This document shows positions 1-7,539 of a DNA stretch of 64,000 nt, piece after piece. The notes under the pieces are model-generated. The model made no database searches. It saw nothing but the letters and a program-made list of their open reading frames with translations, and was not told the DNA's origin. This DNA comes from Homoserinibacter sp. GY 40078. Lineage in GTDB: Bacteria; Actinomycetota; Actinomycetes; Actinomycetales; Microbacteriaceae. The stretch's first letter is position 1. The number at the start of each line of letters is the position of its first letter. The stretch is taken from assembly GCF_008017545.1 (NCBI RefSeq), contig NZ_VRTZ01000002.1:806001-870000 (forward strand). Direction: 5' to 3'. Both the position numbers and the translations under genes were made by a program.

Positions 1-2
1 AC

Positions 3-1925
3 CTACCGCGCGGGGTCCGGATGGTGTCTCTGTCAGCGACGGTCTCGAACGCCGAGGAGTTCGGCGACTGGCTGCAGGCCGTGCGTGGCGACGCCGATGT
101 GATCGTCTCCGAGCAGCGTCCCGTGCCGCTCGAACAGCACGTGCTCGTGCGGGGGAAGCTCGTCGAGCTCTTCGACGGGGCGCAGTCGCCCGGCGCCCCG
201 CCGCGGGTGAACCCCGAGCTCGCCCGCCTCGCGATCGCCGGGGGCCGAGGTGCGGGCACCTACCGCGGTCCGCATCCGGGCCGCCATCAGCGGCGAGGAG
301 AGGTCGTGCGCGACCGGATCGACCGGCATGAGGTCGTGCGTCTGCTCGGCGATCGGCACCTTCTGCCGGCGATCTTCTTCGTGTTCAGCCGCAACGGATG
401 CGACCAAGCGGTGCAGCACGTCCTGCGATCGGATGTGCGCCTCACCGAGCGCTGGGAACGCGACGAGATCCGCCACATCGTCGAGGAGCGCTGCGCGGGC
501 CTGCGCGACGAAGACCTCGGCGTGCTCGGCTACTTCTCGTGGCTGGAGGGGCTCGAGCGGGGAGTCGCGGCTCACCACGCGGGTCTCATCCCGACCTTCA
601 AGGAGGTCGTCGAGGAGCTCTTCCAACGGAAGCTGCTGAAGGTCGTCTTCGCCACCGAGACGCTCGCGCTCGGGGTGAACATGCCTGCTCGCACGGTCGT
701 GCTCGAGAAGCTCGAGAAGTTCAATGGCGAGGCACGCGTGCCGATCACGCCGGGGGAGTACACGCAACTCACCGGGCGTGCGGGTCGCCGCGGAATCGAT
801 GTCGAAGGGCATTCCGTCATCCAGTGGGTCACGGGCCTCGATCCGCAGGCCGTCGCTTCCCTCGCCTCGCGCCGCAGCTATCCGCTGCACTCGAGCTTCC
901 GCCCGACGTACAACATGGCCGTGAACCTCATCCAGCAGTTTGGGCGCGAACGCACCCGCGAGATCCTCGAGAGCTCATTCGCGCAGTTCCAGGCGGACCG
1001 CGCGGTCGTCGATCTGGCCCGCAAGATCCGGGAGCAGGAGCGCTCGCTCGAGGGGTACGCGGAGGCGATGCGCTGCCATCTCGGCGACTTCGCCGAGTAC
1101 GCGGGCATGCGTCGCGAGGTGAACGACCTGGAGCGCAAGCAGGCTCGCTCGAGCGACGGCTCCCGCGTCGAACGCGACCGGCGGGGACGGCGGATCGCGC
1201 AGCTGCGGGGCCGGATGAAGCAGCACCCCTGCCACGCCTGCAACGACCGCGAGGCTCACGCCCGGTGGGCGGAGCGCTGGTGGCGCCTGAAGCGCGAAAC
1301 CGACCGGCTGACGGGCCAGGTGCGTGGGCGTACGGGCGCGGTCGCGCAGGTGTTCGACCGGATCACCGAGCTGTTGCTCGACCTGGGGTACCTCACGCGC
1401 GACCAGCACGGACGTATCGAGGTGGCCGCCCCGGGACGTCAGTTGCGTCGTATCTACGGCGAACGCGATCTGCTCGTGGCCGAGTGCTTGCGCTCGGGCG
1501 CCTGGGAGGGCGTCGATGCGCCGACGCTCGCGGCGATCGCGAGCTGCCTCGTGTTCGAGCCCCGCCGCGAGGACGGCGGCATCGCTCGTGGGCTGCCACC
1601 CGGACGCTTCGCCCGCGCGTTCGAAGCCACCGAGCAGCGTTGGGCCGAGCTCTCGACCATGGAGGAGGACCGCCGCCTTCCGGAGACGGGTCCGTTGTCG
1701 GCGGCCCTCGCACTCGCCACCTTCCGATGGGCGCAGGGAGACAGGCTCGATCAGGTGCTCCGTGAGGCCGATCTCGCCGCGGGAGATTTCGTCCGCTGGA
1801 TGAAGCAGGTGATCGACCTGCTCGATCAGCTCTCGATCGTCGCCGATGGCGAGCTGGGACGCACCGCGCGAACGGCCATCGACGAGGTGCGCCGCGGCAT
1901 CGTCGCGTACTCGAGCGTCGCATGA
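3..1925 (+). CDS. helY: Ski2-like DEAD/DEAH-box RNA helicase, 3' part (HelY type)
   Basis: The frame is open from the left edge, so the gene starts before the window and the ATG at 21 is internal. The visible part begins at helicase motif III (SAT, near base 36), so the Walker A and DExH motifs lie outside. It continues through the second RecA-like domain with the motif VI sequence QLTGRAGRRG (about 763-792), and then a long C-terminal region of the kind found in Ski2/Mtr4/HelY helicases, which ends in a DSHCT-like helical domain. A CHAC segment near base 1230 is present. Family members unwind RNA with ATP. The partner is not evident from the neighbours. It ends 56 bases before lnt. Confidence 0.88.
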   Translation, partial: LPRGVRMVSLSATVSNAEEFGDWLQAVRGDADVIVSEQRPVPLEQHVLVRGKLVELFDGAQSPGAPPRVNPELARLAIAGGRGAGTYRGPHPGRHQRRGEVVRDRIDRHEVVRLLGDRHLLPAIFFVFSRNGCDQAVQHVLRSDVRLTERWERDEIRHIVEERCAGLRDEDLGVLGYFSWLEGLERGVAAHHAGLIPTFKEVVEELFQRKLLKVVFATETLALGVNMPARTVVLEKLEKFNGEARVPITPGEYTQLTGRAGRRGIDVEGHSVIQWVTGLDPQAVASLASRRSYPLHSSFRPTYNMAVNLIQQFGRERTREILESSFAQFQADRAVVDLARKIREQERSLEGYAEAMRCHLGDFAEYAGMRREVNDLERKQARSSDGSRVERDRRGRRIAQLRGRMKQHPCHACNDREAHARWAERWWRLKRETDRLTGQVRGRTGAVAQVFDRITELLLDLGYLTRDQHGRIEVAAPGRQLRRIYGERDLLVAECLRSGAWEGVDAPTLAAIASCLVFEPRREDGGIARGLPPGRFARAFEATEQRWAELSTMEEDRRLPETGPLSAALALATFRWAQGDRLDQVLREADLAAGDFVRWMKQVIDLLDQLSIVADGELGRTARTAIDEVRRGIVAYSSVA

Positions 1926-1931
1926 CCCCAT

Positions 1932-1948
1932 CCGCCTCCTGCAGGCGG
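1932..1948. terminator. Short stem-loop between helY and lnt
   Basis: Six-base perfect stem CCGCCT/AGGCGG with a five-base loop, just after the helicase stop codon. There is no T-run, so termination is only a possibility. Confidence 0.3.
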
Positions 1949-1966
1949 CCCCCAGCTCGGCGGCCG

Positions 1967-1972
1967 TAGGCT
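1967..1972 (+). promoter_or_regulatory. Candidate -10 element (TAGGCT) of lnt
   Basis: TAGGCT ends nine bases before the lnt ATG. The position predicts a transcript with almost no 5' leader. No convincing -35 box is visible. Confidence 0.4.
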
Positions 1973-1981
1973 GAGGCTCCG

Positions 1982-3532
1982 ATGTCCGCACCGACGACCG
2001 CTCGCGCACGCCCGCTCGTGCCGCTCTGGGCCGCGCTGCTGCTCGCCGCGGCGGCAGGGCCTGTGCTCGACGCAGCTTTCCCGGATCTCGGCTGGTGGCC
2101 GCTCGCCTTCATCGGCATCGCGATGGTGCTCGTGGCGGCCGACGGACGACGCGCGGGCTCCGGGTTCCTCGTCGGGTTGGTCTTCGGGCTGAGCTTCTAC
2201 CTCATCCACATCGATTGGGCGACGGTGTTCCTCGGGCCGATCCCGTGGGCAGCGCTCAGCACGCTGATGGCCCTGTGGTGCGCGCTGGGCACGATGCTCA
2301 TCTCGATCGCGACCCGCGTGATGCCGAGCGCCGTGCGCGGACCGCTCGGACGCCTCCTCTTCGTCCCGGCCGTCATCGCGGGCCTCTGGACCGCGAGGGA
2401 AGCGGTGGCGAGCGTCTGGCCGTATGGCGGCTTCGCGTGGGGCCGGGTGGCGCTCTCGCAGTCCGACAGCCCGATCTCGCCGCTGTTCGCCTGGCTCGGG
2501 ATCTCGGGGGTGAGCTTCGCCATGGTGCTCCTCGTGAGCACGGCGATCGCTGCGGTGCGCGAATCCCGTGTGCCCGTGCTGCTCCGGGCGGCTCTCGTGA
2601 CCTCGCTCGCGGCGATCATGGTCGCCGTGCCCGCATGGCCGACCTCGTCGTCGGACGACTTCCGGGTGGCGGCCGTCCAAGGCAATGGGAAGACGGGGTA
2701 CTTCGATCCGCCCGAGCACGCCGGCGACAACCTCCGCAGCCAGATCGATGCGACGATCCCCGTGCTCGACTCCGGCGCCGACGTCATCGTCTGGCCGGAG
2801 GGCGCATCCGACCTCGATCCGCTTCGCGTTCCCGCCGCGGCCTCCGCATTCGACCAGATCTCGGCCGAGGCGGATGCGCCGCTCGTCGCGGGCACGATCA
2901 CGGCGCGAGGTGACGAGTACTTCAACACCTCGCTGCTGTGGCGGGCGGGCGAGGGAGCGGTCGACTACTACGACAAGCGGCATCCGGTGCCGTTCGGGGA
3001 GTACGTGCCTGATCGCGCCATCTGGCGTCAGTTCGCGCCCGACCTCATCGATCTCATCCAGCGCGAGTACACGCCGGGAACGACCGACATGGTGCTCGAT
3101 ATCGGGTCGGACGGGCGCAGCGTGCTCGCCGGCATCGCGATCTGCTTCGACATCGTCGACGACGCCGTGATGCGCGAGGCCGTCGGGGAGGGCGCGCAGC
3201 TCATCCTCGCTCAGACGAACAATGCCGACTTCGGGCGCACCGACGAGAGCGTCCAACAGCTCGCGATCGCCCGCATCCGCGCGATCGAACTGGGCCGGAC
3301 GGTCGTGAACATCTCGACCGTCGGGACGAGCGCCGTGATCCTCCCGGATGGACGGATCTCGGACCAGTTGACCTGGTACGAAGCGGACGCCATGGTCGCC
3401 GACGTGCCTCTGGAGACGACCACGACCCCCGCGACCGTGATCGGTGCGGGGGTCGAACGGGGTGTCGCCGCCGTCGGGCTGGGCGCCCTTATCGGGGCGA
3501 GCATCGCAGCCGCGAGGCGGCGCCGCGCCTGA
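1982..3532 (+). CDS. lnt: Apolipoprotein N-acyltransferase
   Basis: 516 residues, the usual length. The N-terminal ~210 residues are a series of hydrophobic membrane helices; the C-terminal part is a carbon-nitrogen hydrolase domain. The expected Glu-Lys-Cys triad is visible: Glu in VWPEGASD (~271), Lys in YYDKRHPVPFGEYVP (~332) and Cys in GIAICFDIV (~388). The family transfers a fatty acyl chain from phospholipid to the N-terminal Cys of lipoproteins after LspA cleavage. LspA is also in this window, and two probable lipoproteins (CtaC and the sugar-binding protein) are possible substrates. The stop codon faces that of rbpA six bases away. Confidence 0.95.
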   Translation: MSAPTTARARPLVPLWAALLLAAAAGPVLDAAFPDLGWWPLAFIGIAMVLVAADGRRAGSGFLVGLVFGLSFYLIHIDWATVFLGPIPWAALSTLMALWCALGTMLISIATRVMPSAVRGPLGRLLFVPAVIAGLWTAREAVASVWPYGGFAWGRVALSQSDSPISPLFAWLGISGVSFAMVLLVSTAIAAVRESRVPVLLRAALVTSLAAIMVAVPAWPTSSSDDFRVAAVQGNGKTGYFDPPEHAGDNLRSQIDATIPVLDSGADVIVWPEGASDLDPLRVPAAASAFDQISAEADAPLVAGTITARGDEYFNTSLLWRAGEGAVDYYDKRHPVPFGEYVPDRAIWRQFAPDLIDLIQREYTPGTTDMVLDIGSDGRSVLAGIAICFDIVDDAVMREAVGEGAQLILAQTNNADFGRTDESVQQLAIARIRAIELGRTVVNISTVGTSAVILPDGRISDQLTWYEADAMVADVPLETTTTPATVIGAGVERGVAAVGLGALIGASIAAARRRRA

Positions 3533-3545
3533 CGGGCGTCAGGCG
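3526..3545. terminator. Bidirectional hairpin containing both stop codons of lnt and rbpA
   Basis: Perfect eight-base stem CGCCTGAC/GTCAGGCG with loop GGGC. The lnt TGA (3530-3532) lies in the left arm and the rbpA stop (3539-3541, minus strand) in the right arm. Being symmetric, it could act on transcripts from both sides. There is no long T-run. Confidence 0.5.
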
Positions 3546-3913
3546 GTCTTCGGGCGCTTCGCGGCCTCGCCGCGGCGAGCGCGCAGGTACTCCAGACGCT
3601 CCTGGAGGATCTCCTCCAGCTCCGCGCGCGTTCGGCGCTCGAGCAGCATGTCCCAGTGAGTGCGCGGGGCCTTCGACTCCGGAGCCTCGGACTGGACGAT
3701 CTCACCGTCGTCGCCGACGAGGCGTCCCTCCTGGCCTGTGCGAGGCGACTCCCAGAGCTCGGGCACCTCGGCATCGGCGGCGAAGACGACCTCGAAAGTC
3801 GCCCCGTCCTCCGTGCGGTACACGGCCCTCTTCCTCGGCGAGAACTCGACTCCCTCATCGCTCTGCATGCTCTGAGCTCCGAGTCGCATCCCGCGCAAAC
3901 TGCGATCCGCCAT
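3539..3913 (-). CDS. rbpA: RNA polymerase-binding protein RbpA
   Basis: 124 residues, typical of RbpA. The order is a short N-terminal tail starting MADRSLRG, a basic linker (SPRKRAVYR), the core domain (VPELWESPRTG) and the C-terminal helical sigma-interaction part (THWDMLLERRTRAELEEIL). RbpA binds RNA polymerase and principal sigma factors and stabilises open promoter complexes in Actinobacteria. The characterised Streptomyces protein carries zinc-binding cysteines in the core; here there is no cysteine at all, so the core must fold without zinc. The start is supported by a GGGAGG Shine-Dalgarno sequence seven bases before the ATG. Confidence 0.93.
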   Translation of the reverse strand: MADRSLRGMRLGAQSMQSDEGVEFSPRKRAVYRTEDGATFEVVFAADAEVPELWESPRTGQEGRLVGDDGEIVQSEAPESKAPRTHWDMLLERRTRAELEEILQERLEYLRARRGEAAKRPKTA

Positions 3914-4001
3914 CGTGTGGCCTCCCTCTGCGCATTGTCACGTGGTGGGCACCTCGTTGGGTGCCGGTGTCGGCGCCGTCCGGTGGGCTCGAAACGCCGA
4001 C

Positions 4002-4013
4002 GTTGAATTCAAC
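4002..4013. promoter_or_regulatory. 12-bp perfect palindrome upstream of rbpA
   Basis: GTTGAATTCAAC is a perfect 12-base palindrome about 90 bases upstream of the rbpA start, in the 201-base gap between rbpA and the phosphodiesterase gene. It is much more AT-rich than its surroundings. It could be an operator or part of the promoter. No SigR-type -35/-10 pair with normal spacing is seen. Confidence 0.35.
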
Positions 4014-4114
4014 ACCAACCGTGGACCATGCCATGTCCGCGTGGAGCCGTTCGCAGTGGTTTCACAGCCAGCTCGCCACGGATTCGTAGACGAACGGCGT
4101 ACTGCGAGAACGGC

Positions 4115-4903
4115 TCAGCGTCCGCCTCCGCGGCGAGCCGCGACGAGGGGCAGCGCGAGGTCGGCACGGTCGGTCACGATGCCGTCGACGCCCGCGTCGA
4201 GAAGTCGCTCCATCTCGGACGGCTCGTTGATCGTCCAGATGTGGACCTCGACGCCGACAGCATGGAAGCTCCGGATGGCACGTGCGCTCGTGGTCGAGAC
4301 GCCTGCGCCCCGAGGCGGCAGCTGCACGGCATCGACGTCACGCAGGATCCGGCGGAGCACGGTCGTCGCGCCACAGCGGGCCGCATGCACGGCGGCGAGC
4401 GCGCCCGCAGCCGAGATCGAGGTCGCGACGCCGGGCAGCTCACGGAGCACAGACAATCGCCGAGAGGCCGAGAACGATCCGACCAGCACGCGGTTCTCGG
4501 CGCGTGCGTCACGGATGGCGCTGATCGTGCCCGGGACCGCATCCGCCGACTTCACGTCGATGTTGAAGCGAGTCTCGGGAAACGCGTCGAGCGCCTCCGC
4601 GAGGCTGCAATACCCCTGGGACTCGCCGAGGGGTACACGGCGCAACTCGGCGCTCGTCAGTTGAGACACTTTCACATCACGCCCGGCCATGCGGCTCAGG
4701 TCAGGGTCATGGCTGATCATCGCCACGCCGTCCGCCGACCCGTGCACGTCGGTCTCGACATGGGTCGCCCCGAGGTTCACTGCATGGAGGAACGCCAGGA
4801 GCGTGTTCTCAGGAGCATGGAGGGCGAGCCCACGATGGGCGAGCACCCGCGGGGGAGGGGGAGACAGGAAGGTGACCGGCTCACCTCGTTCACGACGCGG
4901 CAT
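4115..4903 (-). CDS. Glycerophosphodiester phosphodiesterase family protein
   Basis: 262 residues. The N-terminal motif AHRGLALHAPENT and the metal/catalytic motif ETDVHGSADGVAMISHDPDL match the GDPD TIM-barrel family, which hydrolyses glycerophosphodiesters to sn-glycerol-3-phosphate and an alcohol using a metal ion. No signal peptide or membrane helix is evident, so a cytoplasmic location is likely. I chose the ATG at 4903 rather than the GTG at 4921, because a TAGTTT -10-like box (4912-4917) lies inside the longer version and ends eight bases before this ATG. It is divergent from the SDR gene. Confidence 0.85.
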   Translation of the reverse strand: MPRRERGEPVTFLSPPPPRVLAHRGLALHAPENTLLAFLHAVNLGATHVETDVHGSADGVAMISHDPDLSRMAGRDVKVSQLTSAELRRVPLGESQGYCSLAEALDAFPETRFNIDVKSADAVPGTISAIRDARAENRVLVGSFSASRRLSVLRELPGVATSISAAGALAAVHAARCGATTVLRRILRDVDAVQLPPRGAGVSTTSARAIRSFHAVGVEVHIWTINEPSEMERLLDAGVDGIVTDRADLALPLVAARRGGGR

Positions 4904-4911
4904 GATGCTCG

Positions 4912-4917
4912 AAACTA
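4912..4917 (-). promoter_or_regulatory. Candidate -10 element (TAGTTT) of the phosphodiesterase gene
   Basis: Minus-strand TAGTTT ends eight bases before the ATG at 4903. It supports the shorter start and a near-leaderless transcript. Confidence 0.4.
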
Positions 4918-4958
4918 GCACCGCCGACCGACGGAGCGTCCCACCTCACGAGCCTCGG

Positions 4959-4964
4959 TAGGCT
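4959..4964 (+). promoter_or_regulatory. Candidate -10 element (TAGGCT) of the SDR gene
   Basis: TAGGCT ends eight bases before the GTG start at 4973. It is back-to-back with the divergent candidate promoter at 4912-4917. Confidence 0.4.
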
Positions 4965-4972
4965 GGGGGATC

Positions 4973-5740
4973 GTGAACGACGTGCTTCCTCCCGACTCGA
5001 TGCGCGGAATGCGCGTACTCATCACCGGTTCCTCTCGCGGGATCGGGGCCGACACCGCCGGGTATCTCGCGGCGGCGGGCGCAAAGGTGGTCATCAACTA
5101 CCGCAACAAGGAGGCCCGCGCCCTCAAGGTCGTCGCAGGCATCCAGGAGGCCGGGGGAGAGGCGATCGCCGTCGGCGCCGACCTCACCGATCCGGCTTCG
5201 GTCGCCGAGATGTTCGCCCGCGTCCGCGAGGAATGGGGCGGACTCGACGTGCTCGTGCTGAACGCCTCGGGCGGCATGGAGTCGGGGCTCGGCGAGGACT
5301 ACGCCATGCGCCTGAACCGCGACGCGCAGGTCAACGTGCTGGATGCTGCCGTGCCGCTGCTGCACGCCGGCTCACGAGTCGTGTTCGTGACGAGCCACCA
5401 GGCGCACTTCATCGAGACCGTGCCGACGATGCCCGAGTACGAGCCCGTGGCACGTTCGAAGCGAGCGGGGGAGGACGCGCTGCGCGCCCGCATCCCGGAG
5501 CTCGATGCCGCCGGTGTCTCGTTCGTCGTCGTCTCGGGCGACATGATCGAGGGCACCATCACGGCGACTCTGCTCGAGCGGGTGAACCCGGGCGCCATCC
5601 AGACCCGCCGTGAGGCCGCCGGTCGGCTGTACAACGTCGCGGAGTTCGCCGCCGAGGTTGCCCGGGCTGCCATCGAGGACATCCCCGCCGACAACACGCG
5701 CTACGTCGGCGACGTGTCCGACTTCACCGGCCGCGACTGA
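4973..5740 (+). CDS. Short-chain dehydrogenase/reductase with atypical active-site spacing
   Basis: 255 residues with GTG start. The cofactor-binding motif TGSSRGIG near the N terminus, DLTDP and NASGG define an SDR Rossmann fold. The candidate catalytic Ser is in FVTSHQAHF. The usual Tyr-x-x-x-Lys pair is not present: the matching region reads EYEPVARSKRAGED, where Tyr and Lys are seven positions apart. It may be a divergent SDR with altered geometry or one that is not a classical oxidoreductase. The substrate is unknown. It precedes a Nudix gene by 14 bases on the same strand, and the two may be co-transcribed. Confidence 0.8.
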   Translation: MNDVLPPDSMRGMRVLITGSSRGIGADTAGYLAAAGAKVVINYRNKEARALKVVAGIQEAGGEAIAVGADLTDPASVAEMFARVREEWGGLDVLVLNASGGMESGLGEDYAMRLNRDAQVNVLDAAVPLLHAGSRVVFVTSHQAHFIETVPTMPEYEPVARSKRAGEDALRARIPELDAAGVSFVVVSGDMIEGTITATLLERVNPGAIQTRREAAGRLYNVAEFAAEVARAAIEDIPADNTRYVGDVSDFTGRD

Positions 5741-5754
5741 CACGAGCCAGCACC

Positions 5755-6213
5755 GTGACCAGCACGCACCGCCACCGCCCGGTCGCACGCGTGCTCGTGT
5801 TCGACCGTGACGGTCGGGTGCTGCTGTTCCTCACCACCGCCCCCGATTCGTCGGGCGTCGCTCGGTGGCTGACACCCGGCGGGGGAGTCGATCCGGGCGA
5901 GTCGTATCCGGATGCCGCACGCCGGGAACTCCGCGAGGAGACCGGCCTCGACTCGGCGGATCTCGGTGAGGCGGTCTGGGCGCACGATTACGACGTGGAG
6001 TGGGATTCGGCCGACCACGACAGTGGTCACGCGGAGTTCTTCCGACTCGTCACCGACCGCTTCGTGCCGGTTGACGACGAGTGGACCGACGACGAGCGGA
6101 TCGACGTCCTCGGACACAGGTGGTGGAGCATCGCAGAACTGGTTGCCGAGCGTCCGCGATTCGAGCCTGCGGAGCTGATCGACGTCGTGCGGCGGTTCGC
6201 GCCATCGTCATGA
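5755..6213 (+). CDS. Nudix hydrolase
   Basis: 152 residues with GTG start. A complete Nudix box runs from GGGVDPGESY to RELREETGL (GX5EX7REUXEEXGU), at about residues 40-64. Family members hydrolyse nucleoside diphosphates linked to another moiety and need Mg2+ or Mn2+. The C terminus (WWSIAEL) is typical of MutT-like members. The sequence gives no evidence for a specific substrate such as 8-oxo-dGTP. It lies 14 bases downstream of the SDR gene and 31 bases upstream of the HbpS-like gene. Confidence 0.88.
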   Translation: MTSTHRHRPVARVLVFDRDGRVLLFLTTAPDSSGVARWLTPGGGVDPGESYPDAARRELREETGLDSADLGEAVWAHDYDVEWDSADHDSGHAEFFRLVTDRFVPVDDEWTDDERIDVLGHRWWSIAELVAERPRFEPAELIDVVRRFAPSS

Positions 6214-6244
6214 GCGTGTACCGAGAATCGCCGACAGAGAAGAG

Positions 6245-6718
6245 ATGACCGTGGCACCGGATCGCAGCGAACTCGAGAGCCTGCTCGCCCAGATCGCCCG
6301 CGAGGAGACGGAGCTGAGCTTTCCCGCCTTCGGGCACGACGAGGGGTGGCGGCTCGGCCGCACGATCCGGAGGCTGGCACGGGAGAGGCAACTGGCCGTC
6401 GCCATCGACGTGCGACTGGGGGAGCAGCAGGTGTTCCACTCGGGACTCCCGGGCTCGACCGCCGACAACGACGACTGGATCGCCCGCAAGGTGCGCACGA
6501 CCCTGCGATTCGGCCGGAGCAGTCTGGCGATCCGTCTAGAGCGCGACTTGGAACTCGCGGGCTTCGACTGGCTCGACCCCGCGACGTTCGCGGTCTCGGG
6601 CGGATGTGTACCGATCCGGGTCGGGGGAGCCATCGTCGGCACCGCGACCGTCTCGGGTCTTCCTGACCACGAGGACCACGCTCTCGTGGTCGAAGGACTG
6701 CGCGCCATGCGTGTTTGA
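6245..6718 (+). CDS. Heme-degrading/UPF0303 (GlcG/HbpS-like) protein
   Basis: 157 residues. The segments GHDEGWRLGRTI, VAIDVRLGEQQVFHSGLPGS, WIARKVRTTLRFG and SGGCVPIRVGGAIVGTATVSGLPDHEDHALV match the UPF0303/HbpS-like fold. Relatives bind haem or small ligands, but many have no known role. There is no signal peptide, so it is probably cytoplasmic. A purine-rich GAGAAGAG stretch abuts the start. The function is inferred from family only. Confidence 0.8.
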   Translation: MTVAPDRSELESLLAQIAREETELSFPAFGHDEGWRLGRTIRRLARERQLAVAIDVRLGEQQVFHSGLPGSTADNDDWIARKVRTTLRFGRSSLAIRLERDLELAGFDWLDPATFAVSGGCVPIRVGGAIVGTATVSGLPDHEDHALVVEGLRAMRV

Positions 6719-6802
6719 CCGGGCTCCACAGCCCACGTGCTCCCTACGCGGCCCCCGAACACGGGCTACCGATGGGCGACGCACCCGAGCACGCTGGACG
6801 CC

Positions 6803-7402
6803 ATGAGCCTGCCCGAGCTCACTCCTGAGCTTCTGACACTTCTCGGCGCCGCAGTCGGCGCCGTGATCCTCGTGCTGCTCCTGCTGTGGCTCGTTGTGCG
6901 ATCCGCGGTGCTCAGCGCCCTGGGGGCCCACGCGAAGCGCATGGAGAAGCTCGCCACCAAGCCTGCCCGCCGGGAGGCGCCCGCGACCGAGGTCGCCGCG
7001 CCTGCCGACGGTTCAACTGCGGATGCCGCGGTCGCCCCCGCGGACGTGAGCGCGACTCCGACCCTGCCCGGTGTCGCGTTGCCCGCGGCATCCGCACCCG
7101 CATCCGCGGCGGCACTACCGCCCGCCGCGTGGGCATCGCCGTCCGCAGCGAGCGGCGGCTCGCCGTTCTCGGCTCCGGTCGCCGCACCTCAGGCGGCTCC
7201 TGCGGCTGTCGCCGCCGCCGAGGCGCTGTACCGCTCGCACCCGGGAGTTCCTGCTCCGAGCCGGCCGCCCGTCGCGACCGAACTGCCGGCGGCGAGCACG
7301 CAGCCCGCGGTGGCCATGCCGGCGTTCCCGCAGACGCCGCCTCAGGAATCGGACGCGTACGACGCGCTTCCGCCGCCCACCGAGGCCCAGCGCCGCGCCT
7401 GA
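6803..7402 (+). CDS. Single-pass membrane protein with long Ala/Pro-rich tail
   Basis: 199 residues when started at the ATG at 6803; a frame extension to 6737 adds non-conserved-looking sequence. Residues ~10-38 form one strong membrane segment (LLTLLGAAVGAVILVLLLLW). A short basic stretch (HAKRMEKLATKPARRE) follows, and then about 140 residues made almost only of Ala, Pro, Ser, Val and Thr, probably disordered. The basic stretch after the helix suggests that the tail is cytoplasmic. I recognise no family. A cell-envelope or scaffold role is conceivable, but nothing here shows it. Confidence 0.6.
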   Translation: MSLPELTPELLTLLGAAVGAVILVLLLLWLVVRSAVLSALGAHAKRMEKLATKPARREAPATEVAAPADGSTADAAVAPADVSATPTLPGVALPAASAPASAAALPPAAWASPSAASGGSPFSAPVAAPQAAPAAVAAAEALYRSHPGVPAPSRPPVATELPAASTQPAVAMPAFPQTPPQESDAYDALPPPTEAQRRA

Positions 7403-7462
7403 GCGCGCCAGCGCAGCGCCGGAGTGTTCGGGCGCCGCGACGGTCGTTCTCCTGCGGTCAGG

Positions 7463-7482
7463 ATTGCGCTGATAAGCGCGAT
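7463..7482. terminator. Stem-loop between the Ala/Pro-rich protein and the LLM oxidoreductase
   Basis: ATTGCGCT-GATA-AGCGCGAT forms an eight-base stem with one G-T pair and a four-base loop. It is AT-flanked and lies 61 bases after the upstream stop. It could be a terminator or an operator. Confidence 0.35.
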
Positions 7483-7527
7483 TATGTCAGGACGACGCGG
7501 AACTTTCCACGGCTCCGTGGGGCGAAA

Positions 7528-7533
7528 TACCAT
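7528..7533 (+). promoter_or_regulatory. Candidate -10 element (TACCAT) of the LLM oxidoreductase gene
   Basis: TACCAT ends exactly six bases before the ATG at 7540, so the transcript would probably begin at the start codon. Confidence 0.45.
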
Positions 7534-7539
7534 CGAGCG

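Noticed and set aside
3914-4114. SigR-type promoter for rbpA, as in Streptomyces
   Set aside because: No GGAAT/GTT pair at suitable spacing is found. TTGAAT and CGTT occur but only about ten bases apart.
6886-7539. N-terminal extension of the LLM oxidoreductase
   Set aside because: The added part overlaps the Ala/Pro-rich protein in another frame and has no family-like sequence.
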